From contig NW_004624776.1 of assembly GCF_000247695.1 (NCBI RefSeq), forward strand, positions 8,539,316 through 8,603,315: a stretch of 64,000 nucleotides of DNA, written 5' to 3'. This document shows positions 35,729-46,209 of the stretch, one piece after another. Both the position numbers and the translations under genes were made by a program. Below the pieces are notes generated by a model. The model did no database searches, was not told the DNA's origin, and saw only the letters and a list, made by a program, of their open reading frames with translations. Numbering within the stretch: position 1 is the first letter of the stretch; each line of letters opens with the position of its first letter. The stretch comes from Heterocephalus glaber. Its lineage: Eukaryota; Chordata; Mammalia; Rodentia; Bathyergidae.

Positions 35729-35915
35729 TGAAATCTCTTTATAAAAAAACTGAATAAAGTTCAACACATGAGTTGAAAAATTAGATACATGATTTGAAGG
35801 AGTTTTGGTGGTGGAAGCATACATAATTTTATAAACATATTTGTTTTATTACTCACATATTCAAAATATAAATCTTTGCTAAGAGCCAAAAGCATGTGAT
35901 CAAAATGATCTCAGA
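35729..35915 (+). repeat. Right copy of the ~185-bp direct repeat
   Basis: It begins within about 8 bp of the 3' LTR end and repeats 33624-33806. At its right edge (TCTCAGATTGAGC) it continues into unique DNA, so this is the ancestral-looking 3' flank. Confidence 0.9.
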
Positions 35916-36700
35916 TTGAGCTTTAAATCTCAAAAGAAAGTAAATGAACATTTCAAATACATCCAACTTTGGCTATTTAAGTATTATGCAATTTATGGAC
36001 CTTTTCTTTTTCTTCCTGATTATATTTGCATTTTGGTGAGTTGTCCCTTAGGAATTTCCCAAGATGGTTGGTTTTGTAACAAAGAGGATTTGAAAGTCGT
36101 ATTCAAATATCTATTTCAACTTCAGTGAAAATGTTAAACAGGGCCAGGGAAAGGAGGATTTAAATAAATGCATATGTTGTGATGTGGACTTATAATGGTA
36201 CATTATATGTCACATTTACATTATATGTCAGTCACATTGTATGTCACATTTAGTATGATATTTACAAAAAGTTGTGATGCTGGCAAAGCGTTTATGATAG
36301 CGAAATAAGGCAAGATTCTTAAATTTTATATATGGTATGATTTCAAATATTTAAAAGAAATACTGAAAACAAAATGGTGGGCTGTATAGTAGTAGGGCAT
36401 AGGGTTTAGGGTGGGATTTGTTTTTCTGGCTTTATGTCCTTTCACATTTTTTCTAACCTGAATGTTTTGTATTTGTGATTTGTAACCAAGCTTTAAAAGA
36501 CAAATTCCTTTTTATGCCTTCTCTGAACTCACTGCCTCTTAATGATGAATCCTTTTACTTTTGCAAAAGTTAGAGGTAAAGAAGCCTTTTAGGTATTGCC
36601 ATAGAGGTCCTAGAGACTACTGTAGTTATAGTCCAGTTTTACAGAGAGTGTGGATCAAAAGGCTAACTTGGGAAGATTTTTGTCTATATTTACCACATCA
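35916..36700. other. Non-coding sequence with short internal repeats
   Basis: Around 36195-36255 the word CATTATATGTCA/CATTGTATGTCACATTT recurs three times. The 36260-36500 part may be decayed L1. No gene was seen. Confidence 0.4.
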
Positions 36701-36893
36701 TGCACCCCATAATGATATTCCAGTCAGTGACAGACTGCATATATGACAGTGGTCCCACAAGGTTATATCACCTAGTGACATCACGGGTGTCTCAGTTTGT
36801 GTAAGTACACTCTGTAATGTTTGCACCATGATGAAATTTCCCAATGATGCATTTCTCAGAATTTGTCCAGTCCTTAAGCAATGCACGACTGTA
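36700..36893 (+). mobile_element. Old interspersed repeat, probable DNA transposon fragment
   Basis: CATGCACCCCATAATGATATTC, GGTCCCACAAGGTTATATC, GTGTAAGTACACTCTGTAATGTTTGCACCATGATG and AAGCAATGCACGACTGTA resemble the ends and middle of a known primate/rodent-shared repeat with a CATGCATTGCTTAACGA-type end. I cannot name the family with confidence. Confidence 0.5.
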
Positions 36894-36899
36894 CATAGT

Positions 36900-37920
36900 A
36901 CATTGTACATATGTTAAATAACTGTCAGGAATTATTTAGGGCAAACAAAAGATACTTTTTTTATTCCTCCAGGTAAAAACAGATGGCTTAGAGCAGCGGT
37001 GGTAAACCTATGACATGCATGCCTCAGCAGGCTGTTTGTATCATTAAAAGCTCTATAAGGCTCACCATTATTGCAGAGTCTAGTAAAAAACAGCATGAAA
37101 GGAAATACAGACACAAAACTGAGGACAGCTCTCTAAGAGACAATTGTTTTTTCCAGAGAGCCTGAGCATCAGAAGAGACCTCTTTTTGGGAGGATCAGAG
37201 ACATTTAACTGGGAGCTCCGCCACAACTGGGACTAACATGGAGAGCCTAGCAGAAACACTCCTTTGGTGTTCAGGGGGAATAGCATGGCCTGGAGTGGGA
37301 ACAGGAAGAGTGGGACTCAAGAATACAGTCTTTTGAGTCCAACCCAAACCAGGGTGCCATTTGCTAAAAACAGCCCTAACTCCTGAGGCTAGACACACCC
37401 ATCTTCACTTTGGGATTCAAGTCACCAAAGTAGACTCTTCTATTCCCTGTAACCACCTATATGTGGACGGATTACATCTTGTCATTACTATTGGGAGAAA
37501 AGTTGCTTTCAGCACCACATTCATAAAGATGGGCAAGTCTGTATGTTGTGCTCATGGTGATCACCTCCCAGGGAGAAAAGTACAGAGGCTTTGGTAGAGG
37601 TCAAAAGGAAGAATTTCAGGCTCTTCCAGAAATAAAGGCAAAGGTGCAGAGCTCTGTGCTGTTGTATACACCCCTTGATGGCCCTTCCAAAAGTAGCTGT
37701 GCTAATTAAACTGGCATTTCTTATCAGCACTGCAGTAGCTCCTTGGGAACATTCATATTTCAACATGTGAGCTTGTCTCTGTGATATCCTCTCTGTCTGT
37801 TCTATAATCCTGTTCCTTACATGACTTTCTGCCACGGCCACTGTAGGGAGACAATTTGACAGGTCCAAAATCCAACCACTTGTCCTCCCTCATAGTCAGA
37901 TAGTCCAAGTCATCATCATT
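36900..37920. other. Non-coding unique sequence
   Basis: No ORF with recognisable features. The 115-codon minus frame (37521-37868) has no domain or splice context. Confidence 0.4.
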
Positions 37921-37924
37921 TCTT

Positions 37925-38205
37925 TAAACATTTTTTAATTGACGAATAAACATTGGATATATTCACTGTGTTCAATGTGATGATTTGACAAAGGTATACA
38001 CTGTATAATGATTATCACAGTCAAATTAATTAACACATGGATCACCATCCATGTTGTATCTAAGATCTTCATAATTTGTTCATCTTACAATTGAAAGTTT
38101 GTGCCCTTTGCCCAACATCTCCCCATCTTCCTTCCTGTCCCAAACCCTCTCAACCACCATTCTACTCTCTACTTCTGTAAATTGGTGAATTGTCATCATT
38201 TTTAA
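37925..38205 (-). mobile_element. L1M-type 3' UTR fragment
   Basis: On the + strand TTAATTGACGAATAAACATTGG, GATGATTTGACAAAGGTATACACTG, TTTGCCCAACATCTCCCCATC and CCACCATTCTACTCTCTACTTCTG are the antisense of an old L1 3' UTR. Confidence 0.8.
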
Positions 38206-38344
38206 AATCTAGATTATGATTTTTAAAAACAATTCTGGATGATCTTGGTTCTTCCAATATCCTTCTACAACTCATTCTTCATAGAGTGACCAGAGCAACT
38301 AAGTTGTAAGTCCTATGTTGATACCGTAATACTGCCCGCCTGCT

Positions 38345-38722
38345 AGAGTTCAGGTCTGGAGTGTCCCCTCAAGGCCTGTGTGTTGAAGGTTTGATCTCTA
38401 GTGTGGCACTATTGGGAAGTGTTGGAAACTTTAAGAGATGAGACCTAGTGGCATTTTAGGTCATTGGAGCTGTGCCCATGGAAGGGACGGTAGGTTCCTG
38501 GTTCATTCTTCTTTCTTTTTCACTTTCCAGTCATCAGCTGAGTAGTTTTGCTCCACCACGCACTGCTTATGTTTATGTAGGTAGAGTGATTTTAAAACCA
38601 CAAGTCCAAATCAGTAGATCATGGACTGAAACCTCTGAAGCTGTGAGTCAAAATAACCCTTTCTTCTTTATATGTTGATTATCTTAAGTATTTGTTACAG
38701 TGACAGAAAGCTGACTAACCCA
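38345..38722 (+). mobile_element. MaLR-type LTR, diverged
   Basis: CTGGAGTGTCCCCTCAAGGCC, TGTGTGTTGAAGG, TCATGGACTGAAACCTCTGAAGC and GACAGAAAGCTGACTAACCCA mark another MaLR LTR, related to the one at 7833. Confidence 0.75.
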
Positions 38723-39955
38723 TGCTTAAACCCTGCGTGGTTTCCCCATGCATGAGCATCAGCCCCAAATATTTGTCAGGCTTCCAAGGACCTGCATGAC
38801 CTATTCAACTCTGACCTCTCTGAGATCATCACATGTCATTCTCTCCTACAGATAGGACACTCATGCTACTCCAATCTACTACCTCTTTCTTGAGCCCACC
38901 AAGTCTGCTCCCTTCTCAGAATCTTAGCACTTGCTGATGCCTTTCCTACTAAAACTCTTTTTCCTGCTTTTTTTTGTTTGATTGTGCCATAGATATTTTA
39001 TTTTAAACTACAAGTTTTCAAACACAACAACTATACCTAAGTACTTCTTAAAAGCCTAATATCTTGCTCAGCAATGTGATCATTGTTTTGCAACCATATT
39101 GAAATCTGAAAGCCTACATAATGAGGCAGGGAGCTTAGGGTCTTCCCCAGGGAAGAAGACAGCTGACTAGCCCCCAACAGGTCTCTTGAGTGACACCTCC
39201 TGTTATGGTTTGTGTCTAGGTGTCCTCCCAAAGCCTCATGCAGTCATAGGTGGGGCTTTTTCAGAGGTGGCTGGACCTAGAGTGTGTGACACTGGGATTG
39301 ATTCATGGTGCAATGGTAGGCTCAAGGGCACTAGGATTAAGGGTGTGAGTGCTACCTGGCCTAAGTAGTCTGAATAAGATTAAAGGGGCAGAAAAATGCT
39401 GTTAAGGGCCCTGCTCACTTTTTCTACCATCTGGCTGCCACAAATTCTTTCTCCTCTGCAAGTCCTGTCTGCCACACCACCTTGCCTTGGAAGCCAGCCC
39501 ATTATGGATTGAAACCTCTATGAACTATGAGCTAAATAAACCCTTTCCTCTTTTAATTTTGGGTGTTGGGTAGTTTGTCTCAGCAATGAGAGAAAAATCA
39601 CTAACACACCTCCTCAATAACTTTACCAAAATCCCAGTTCTGTACCTACTCTTTGTGTAACTTATCTCCTTGCCATCAGTACTCAGCACAAAGGTCCTTT
39701 CTCAGAGAAGCCTTCCCAACCACCCAATAGGAGTTACTCTCATCCTATCCCTCTATCGCACTCATTTACTCAAAGCACTTTGCACAATCCGAAGTGGCCA
39801 TACTTATTTTAGTTATTCATTTATTTGTTTGCTTGTTTGTTCTTTCTTTCTCTGTTCCAGAATTCCAAATTCATCAGAAGGAAGATTTTGTTTCTCTGTT
39901 CACTGCAACAGCCCAGATGCCCAACACTGTCTTCATGGGTAGTTTCTGTACTAAA
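38723..39955 (+). mobile_element. L2 LINE fragments, interrupted by a younger LTR
   Basis: 38723-38965 (CATGACCTATTCAACTCTGACCTCTC, AATCTTAGCACTTGCTGATGCC) and 39615-39955 (AGAAGCCTTCCCAACCACCC, CACTCATTTACTCAAAGCAC, AACAGCCCAGATGCCCAACACTG) follow the L2 3' region in order. The LTR at 39201-39608 and some unassigned DNA lie between them. Confidence 0.65.
39201..39608 (+). mobile_element. Complete MaLR solo LTR with CCTCC target duplication
   Basis: TGTTATGGTTTGTGTCTAGG ... AATCACTAACACA is flanked by CCTCC at 39196-39200 and 39609-39613, giving exact ends and a 5-bp target duplication. 408 bp, with AATAAA near 39535. It is the best-preserved member of the family at 323 and 35336. Confidence 0.9.
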
Positions 39956-39966
39956 GCAATCAACAG

Positions 39967-40545
39967 TGTGGGACTGCAAAACCTTGTAATCTTAGAATTC
40001 TTGTAGCCCTGACTGCAATTAAATGTGAGCTAATGATTAAGAAGCTTGTTAGTTCTGGGAAGCTAGATAAAATTTGTAACAGATACAGAGTTTTAAAGGT
40101 AAATTACTCAAGTCCTTGTTTGCCCGGAGATCGGACGTTCCCGGACCCACTATCAGTACGTGACAGTCGTGACCATTAGTGTGTGTGTGTCTGCCGACCA
40201 TCATTCCGTGACAGTCGTGACCATTAGTGTGTGTGTGTGCCGACCATCAGAACGTGACAGTCGTGACCATTAGTGTGTGTGCCGACCATCAGTACGTGAC
40301 AGTCGACCACTAACCCTTGTTTCTTTTCTCTTAAATCTACATGTTAACCTCCCCCTCAACCGCCTGTAAAAACAGCCCCGGATTCTGAGCCAGTTGCCTC
40401 TCTAAGCTGTTTTGCTTTGGGAGTGTCGTCTGGCCAGACTAATAAAGGTCTGTTTTACTTTCCAACTTGTCCGGTGTGTTCCCTCCCGGGTGTTCTTCGC
40501 TGCAGTCAGCTCCTCAGAGCGTTTGGTAAGGCCCTCGGTCTTACA
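39967..40545 (+). mobile_element. Class I (gammaretrovirus-like) ERV solo LTR
   Basis: 579 bp between 4-bp direct repeats ACAG (39963-39966 and 40546-40549). The ends TGTGGGAC and GTCTTACA are imperfect inverted repeats. U3 carries a tandem repeat (40154-40312). R has AATAAA in AATAAAGGTCTG (about 40441), and a C/T-rich, CpG-containing U5 follows. The 4-bp duplication and layout fit ERV class I. No gag, pol or env adjoins it, so it is a solo LTR formed by LTR-LTR recombination. CpGs are unusually well kept against the surroundings, suggesting a relatively recent arrival. Confidence 0.85.
40154..40312 (+). repeat. Tandem repeat in LTR U3 (3.5 units)
   Basis: Units of 48, 46, 42 and a partial ~21 bp start at 40154, 40202, 40248 and 40290. 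Each contains CGTGACAGTCGTGACC, then a (GT)n run of changing length, then CCGACCAT. The unit contains two CGTGAC half-sites 10-11 bp apart. Repeated U3 modules commonly act as retroviral enhancers. Confidence 0.95.
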
Positions 40546-40549
40546 ACAG

Positions 40550-42330
40550 CCAGTGGCTTTGCATAATTTTTATTATCTTTCCACAGTATGCCCCATTTTT
40601 CCAAAACATTTTTGTTTCTTGAACTGCTTGATAAAGTTTTTACTAATAAATTTGCCTATCCATCATGTTCGAGGCAAAATCTTTAAAAATCTGATATTTT
40701 AGTTCCCTAAACAGCCTTATCCGTAGTAAATTTATAATTTCCATTAACTTTTTAAAGTATTGAAAGTATCTCAACACTTTTCCCCTCTCCTCTTTGTCAT
40801 GTTTTCAGATCTACACAGTCAAGAAACCTAAACTGAAAAGCTAATGAGTTAGCTCCAAAGATTATTGCCCCTCCATGATCCTATGGGGCACTAAAATAAG
40901 TCGGCTAAGCAAAAAATAAAAATGTCATCCTCTATTCAGGAACAATTTTTCTTTTATCTGTTTATGTAGGTAAAGTGCATTTAAGACCTACAGCCAGATG
41001 AGTTAGCTAAACTAATAACAAAGGCTGAAACAAACAAATGTACAAACAAAACAAAGCTAAGAGAAAAGGAGAACGTCAACTTTTAACTAAAGAATCCATG
41101 GTAAATTATTCCAGAAGAAATGATTTGTTCCAAAAATTGTAGCTCTAAAAAAAAAAAAATTGTAGCTCTCTGTTCTTAATATGAAAGCTCTGTCATATCT
41201 GGCAGTTAGCAAAAGAAAAAGTTTTACAAGAATGAAATTAATCACACTCATGGTGCTGTAAATAGGAGCCAGCACAAAGACATACCAGCACCACCAAAGC
41301 ACAGAGGATCACAAACAGCTGTTTGGAGAATTGCAGCATGCCCCTGACAATGGAGGTACCGAGAGTTTATAATTAAGAATTTTAATTTTATACTTGGGCC
41401 TCATAGAAATCATCACTAATATGATTTGTTTGTCAACACATCTGATTTACTGCAGGAATTGAAACAAAAAAGCACAGGCCCATACTCAAATATAATTGGA
41501 CTTTAATTTCTGAGATGAATACCTCCAACAATAACAACAAAACTCTCCCCAAAGTATTTTTATAACTGTCTTTTGGCATGTTCCAAAGAAATGGCCTTAT
41601 TTAGAGTGAGCTAGTCTGTAAATTTAATTACCATACTGTCTAAACCCAGTAGAACCACCAGGTGGGAGGTAAAGCACACTCAGGCTTCCACCAAAATCAT
41701 CATTCATTTTGTTCAATGGGCAGCCTGGAAGGAAATTTGAATTTGCAATTTGACAAGCATTTCTTCGGAGCACTTTAAAAAAGAAAAGGAGATTTGACAC
41801 ACATGCTTGTGTCCTAATGGGAGGGAAATGGCAAGAAAAAGAATGAAAAATCATTAGATCTGTTCAGCCCTCCCAACACTTTATAGTATCAGGAGATGTG
41901 TCTAAACCTGTCATTGTTTTATACTAATAAATAATAGTGGTATGATTAGTCTTTAAACAAATGGAAAGATTTTATTTCATTTTACTACTTCACAACACAG
42001 AGCTCCCTATAATCATGTTTGTGTGGAAGGGTAGGAACACCTTTACAGGAAGATGACAAACCTGTGTGGATTTGATGGATAAATTGTATCCTTAAAAGAC
42101 AGTAAACTCCGAAGCCAGCATTTTATTAAGTCACTAACTTTCGTCTGGGACCCAGAGCTCCTTACTCTTTCTTTCTGTTTATGAGGAAAAATGTATGTGC
42201 ATGAGCTAAGGAGAAAAAAGCTTGTGTTTTGAGGGTTTAACTCAGCTTTTAAATATTGAGTCAGTGCAAACTGAACATGGTACCATTTCTAACTATGTCC
42301 TCCCTTCTTCTTAATCCTTCCAGAGTAAAA
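40550..42330. other. Non-coding sequence with a poly(A)-only insertion
   Basis: No gene was seen. AAAAATTGTAGCTCT occurs at 41132-41146 and again at 41155-41169, separated only by A residues. 41350-41900 is repeat-poor and AT-rich. Confidence 0.45.
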
Positions 42331-42334
42331 CAGA

Positions 42335-42500
42335 CCTGAATATGGATTCCAGGGACCATGAGAAAGTTATTTAATTTCAGAGCCTCTTTTCTTCATCTGT
42401 AAAAATGGGCATAATGGTGTGGGCTTGTTGAAATGATTACATGAAGTAAAGTTTGGAAAGCCCCAGATAGTGCCTGACACATGGAAGTCACCTGGAGGCA
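42335..42500 (+). mobile_element. MIR SINE remnant
   Basis: CATGAGAAAGTTATTTAATTTC, CTTCATCTGTAAAAATGGGC and TAGTGCCTGACACATGGAAG follow the MIR core and 3' end. Confidence 0.8.
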
Positions 42501-43935
42501 GTCAGTACCACTCAACTTCTCTTTGTCTACCCCTCCTTTTCTTTATTTTTTGGTCTTATCTTCATTTTGTTCTTTCCTACTACATCCTTAAAACAACAAA
42601 TGTGTGGCTGAGTCCAGGAAAATTTCTGGGGCATATTCCATGTTCTTTCCCTCTCCTGTTGCTGTCTCATTAAAGCCCCAAGAAGAGAGAAAAATTACAT
42701 GTCAGAAAGCTTCACCAATGTATTCATTTCCAGCCATTGTAAGTGATGTAATTCCCCTTGGACAAGATAACTAAGCAGCGCCAGTGTAATGTACAAATGC
42801 AGGAGTTGAGAACCAGGAGGGTCGGAGAGGGTCAACATCTGCTCCAAGCTGCTCAGAGGAGAAGCAGGACAACCAGAGGAAGTTAGCATCCTCTCTCTCT
42901 TGCCCAGGACATGGCATCAGTTCATTGTTGTTATTATTTGGTTAGCTTACTCTTCTCTAATCTTTATGCATGAATATATTACTTATCGTTTTTCCCTTAC
43001 TGTTCTGTTAATGTCCAATCTGTATTTTATGTAGCACGTGTGCTCTGAGGTTCCTGAGATTTAGGGAAAAGACAACTTTGTCAAAAGATAATCAACAAGA
43101 GAGATTCCAAACAATAAACAGGAATTGCTGGGGTTAACTATTAAAATCTTTGAATTAGCATCTAACATCATCCAGTATAGTTTTGTGCAAATTCCTGCAG
43201 TGTTTTAAAGTAGTTATAAAATGAAATGTTTAAGAGAAAATTCTTATGTTAGATTTTCTATGAGTAGAAGATATGATACCTGGCATTTTTTTCCCTCAAT
43301 TTTGAAGCTAGTTTAGAACCTATTTGTATTTTCATTTTCAGGTTAAATCTGCATGTGGGTTGTTTCCATTCTGTTTAAAGATGGCAGGATGTGATTCCAC
43401 TAAGTAGAATTATAAAACATGCTTCTAGGGCTTTAAAAGAAATTAACAAAATTGTTGTGTTACTATCTCTTCCATGAGATTCTGAGCTACTGAAATACTT
43501 CTGGTCCCACTTTAATGGCATTTGAATGTAATATCAGGGATGGCCAAGAGACAATAGAGAAAATGATAAGAAAACATGGAGGAACATTTCATGAAAAACC
43601 TCCCTGTAAAGACAAAAGAATAAATTCACTTATAAATTCCCATAGAACTTTGTAATTTCCAGAATTGGTATACTCAGGGGCCACAGGCAAGTTTTGTTTA
43701 CAAATCAGAAACAGCAATTTCCAACTACCTCTATTTCCCTTGCTTACCTGCGACAATCAAATACCTCTAACAAAGTAATACTTTCCCAAAAGGGGGGTGT
43801 TAGGAAAGTCCCAAGAGGTAAAGAGTCCAAATAAAGAAACTTCCTAGTTTCTTCAGCTTGCTAATTCAGTGCACAGCATTTATAGTCACGACTGTTATGA
43901 GGACTGGCAAGGTTGGGATTTTAGATATTTCTGAG
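42501..43935. other. Non-coding unique sequence
   Basis: No repeat or gene confidently recognised. No frame is longer than about 70 codons. Confidence 0.45.
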
Positions 43936-43939
43936 TGAC

Positions 43940-44290
43940 ACTTCCTTCAAGTGAGAAATATCTAGACACATCTGTTCCTTTACTCTTTACTCAACTGATG
44001 TCTTCTTTTCACTCAGCTCTTTGGAAAAATATCTTTTCTAGGACTTTCTCTGACCATCCACCCTTGAGCTGCTGCACCCTGACCTGTCACTGTTCCTTAA
44101 ATGGCTCAATTTTATTTTCATTACAGACTTATGATTACCAAACGTTGTCTTGTATATTTATTTGTGTACTTGTTTAGTTTATTAGCTGTCTTTCTTGTAA
44201 AATACAAGCTGCATGGCATTGAGCCTTGCCTGTCCTGATCTGTGTCCTTACCAGATGCCTGGCACACAGTACACAAATGGTTGCAAAAAC
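43940..44290 (+). mobile_element. L2 LINE 3' fragment
   Basis: CACTCAGCTCTTTGG, CTTTCTCTGACCATCCACCC, TTAGCTGTCTTTCTTGTAAAATACAAGCTGC and CCAGATGCCTGGCACACAGTA follow the L2 3' end in order. Confidence 0.75.
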
Positions 44291-44721
44291 AAGGGCACAC
44301 CTGCCAAAGTGGTATCACTCAAGGAATGTCACAAGGTCATGGCTAAACTCAAATGTCTTCCCCCTTGGTCCTTCTGAAGCTAAGAATAAGATTGGTCAAG
44401 GTTTGAGGAAGGTTATGGGCTACTTCATAGAGGGTACTGACTTCCAGAGGACAGGTGAGAGTTAGCCAGGTAACCAGGAGGAAGACACACTGATAGAGAG
44501 AACAGCTCATGAAAAGACATGCTACCCTAGAAAAACAAAGCACGTTGTCAGATTTGTAAGATTTTTGGTATAACTAAAGCAGCTGTGGAAGGGTGAAAAG
44601 AGGTAAAAGAGAGAGGGAGAGGAGAAAGAGAGACGAAATATGGAGAGAGAGAAACTAAGATATTTGGGATGTGATTAAAAGGCTTTTAAGAAATGAAGCA
44701 AGAAAATATAGTGGTAAAGAC

Positions 44722-45060
44722 CAATCAGTGGCTTTGGAGTCAGTCAAACCTGGGTCTAAATCCCAGTTCTCCTACTTACAAGCTATATGATCCAATGTCT
44801 GTTTCTCAGTTTCTTCATATGGAAAATGAGTATAATACCAGAACCCATCTCACACATTTATTGTAAAGAGTAATACCTGCAGGGTCTGAGATTTAGCTCA
44901 GTGGTTCCGGTGCCTGCCTCAAAAGCGCAAGGTCCCGAGTTCGATCCCCAGTACCAAAAAAAACAACCAAAACAAGCAAAGTAATACTTGCAAAGTTATT
45001 TAGCCCTGTGCTAGGCATATACAAGCATTCAATAGCTTTTAGCTTTGATTATTATTACTG
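44722..45060 (+). mobile_element. MIR SINE split by an ID SINE
   Basis: GGCTTTGGAGTCAGTCAAACCTGG, TTTCTCAGTTTCTTCATATGG and AAATGAGTATAATACC form the left part. After the ID element it resumes with CCCTGTGCTAGGCATATACAAG, the MIR end. Confidence 0.85.
44882..44979 (+). mobile_element. ID-type SINE nested in MIR
   Basis: GGGTCTGAGATTTAGCTCAGTGGTTCCGG...GAGTTCGATCCCCAGTACC with an A/C-rich tail. A 13-bp target duplication (AGTAATACCTGCA / AGTAATACTTGCA, one mismatch) lies at 44869-44881 and 44980-44992. Confidence 0.95.
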
Positions 45061-45159
45061 GAGATAACATGATTGTTTTATGTTTTAGAAAGAACCTTCT
45101 AATGTAAGCACAAAGCAGATCTTGAGAGGTGTACAGGTTTTACGACCAGAAAAACAGTT

Positions 45160-45310
45160 TTAAATTACTTTATTAAATTATAATTAATGCACAATAAACT
45201 GCATAATACACTGTTTAAGCATATGATCTGACAAAAAGTTTTTTAGAAATTTTGCTAATCAATGTAGGACAGGCAACTTAAAAAATATCGTTCTCTCCAC
45301 TGGACAGATC
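45160..45310 (-). mobile_element. L1M 3' UTR fragment
   Basis: ATTATAATTAATGCACAATAAACTGCATA and ATATGATCTGACAAAAAG on the + strand look like an antisense old L1 tail. Confidence 0.45.
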
Positions 45311-46029
45311 ATAATATTTCCCATATTTTCCTACAGCCTACTGAATATTCTGCTGTGGCTGAGTATTCTTGATCCTCTGATATTCAGACTTTATCAGAGA
45401 GTATGAACCTGGGTACAGATAGGCAGCATTGGTGGCAGTTTGTTCCAAGAAGAATTTATGAAGAAGAGAACTAAGGATATGGAAATAGGTATGGAAACAT
45501 GGATGATTAACTCAAAAATATTGAAAAGGGAGACTCACTGAGATGAGGGTATTGGGGCTGAGTGGTGGGAAAAATCAAGGATAGAAAATGGGAAGAAGGG
45601 AGTACAACAAGGAGGAAGAGGGGGTCTGGAGGACAAACCTGTGATGCTTTGGTTTGCATTATGTTGGCTTTGGAGTTCTCTCTGGATGACTCCATAGAAA
45701 GGTCTAATGGGCAGGTGGGAAGGATGGCTTGGAGCCTAAGGGAGCAGCAGTCTGTGTCTGTGATGCACCTCGCTAGCTTCAGTGAGGCATTAGAAACCAT
45801 TGGAGTGGAAGATGTGCGGAATGAGACAAGGAAAGAAGGGGAAGGGATGAAAAAGAGGCTAGAATTAGCTACCTGGAGAACATCAGCGTGTGAGAGTCAG
45901 ATATAGTATAGAAATGAGTGAAGGAGATGGAGAGGGAGCAAAGACATGGTGAGAAAATCTGCTAAGGGTGATCTTATAGAAAACGGTATCATTTTAAAAA
46001 ATAATAGAGACCATGAGTATTTTGAAAGT

Positions 46030-46205
46030 GTCTTATGTCTATTAGGTACTGTGCTAAGTGCTTCACAAACCCTACTTTCTATGCACCTCACAATGGCCCT
46101 ATAAAGTAGACACTGTTATTAGGCATATTTTATGGTTGAGGTCCTCACATGTCACTCAGATTAAATAAGCATGCCCACAGTGCTGGTGATTGGTAGAGCT
46201 GGAAT
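46030..46205 (+). mobile_element. MIR SINE remnant
   Basis: GGTACTGTGCTAAGTGCTTC, ACCTCACAATGGCCCTATAAAG and GGTAGAGCTGGAATCCAG follow MIR. Confidence 0.8.
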
Positions 46206-46209
46206 CCAG

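Noticed and set aside
40154..40312. CRISPR-like repeat array
   Set aside because: Units are contiguous without unique spacers, lie in an ERV LTR, and the genome is mammalian.
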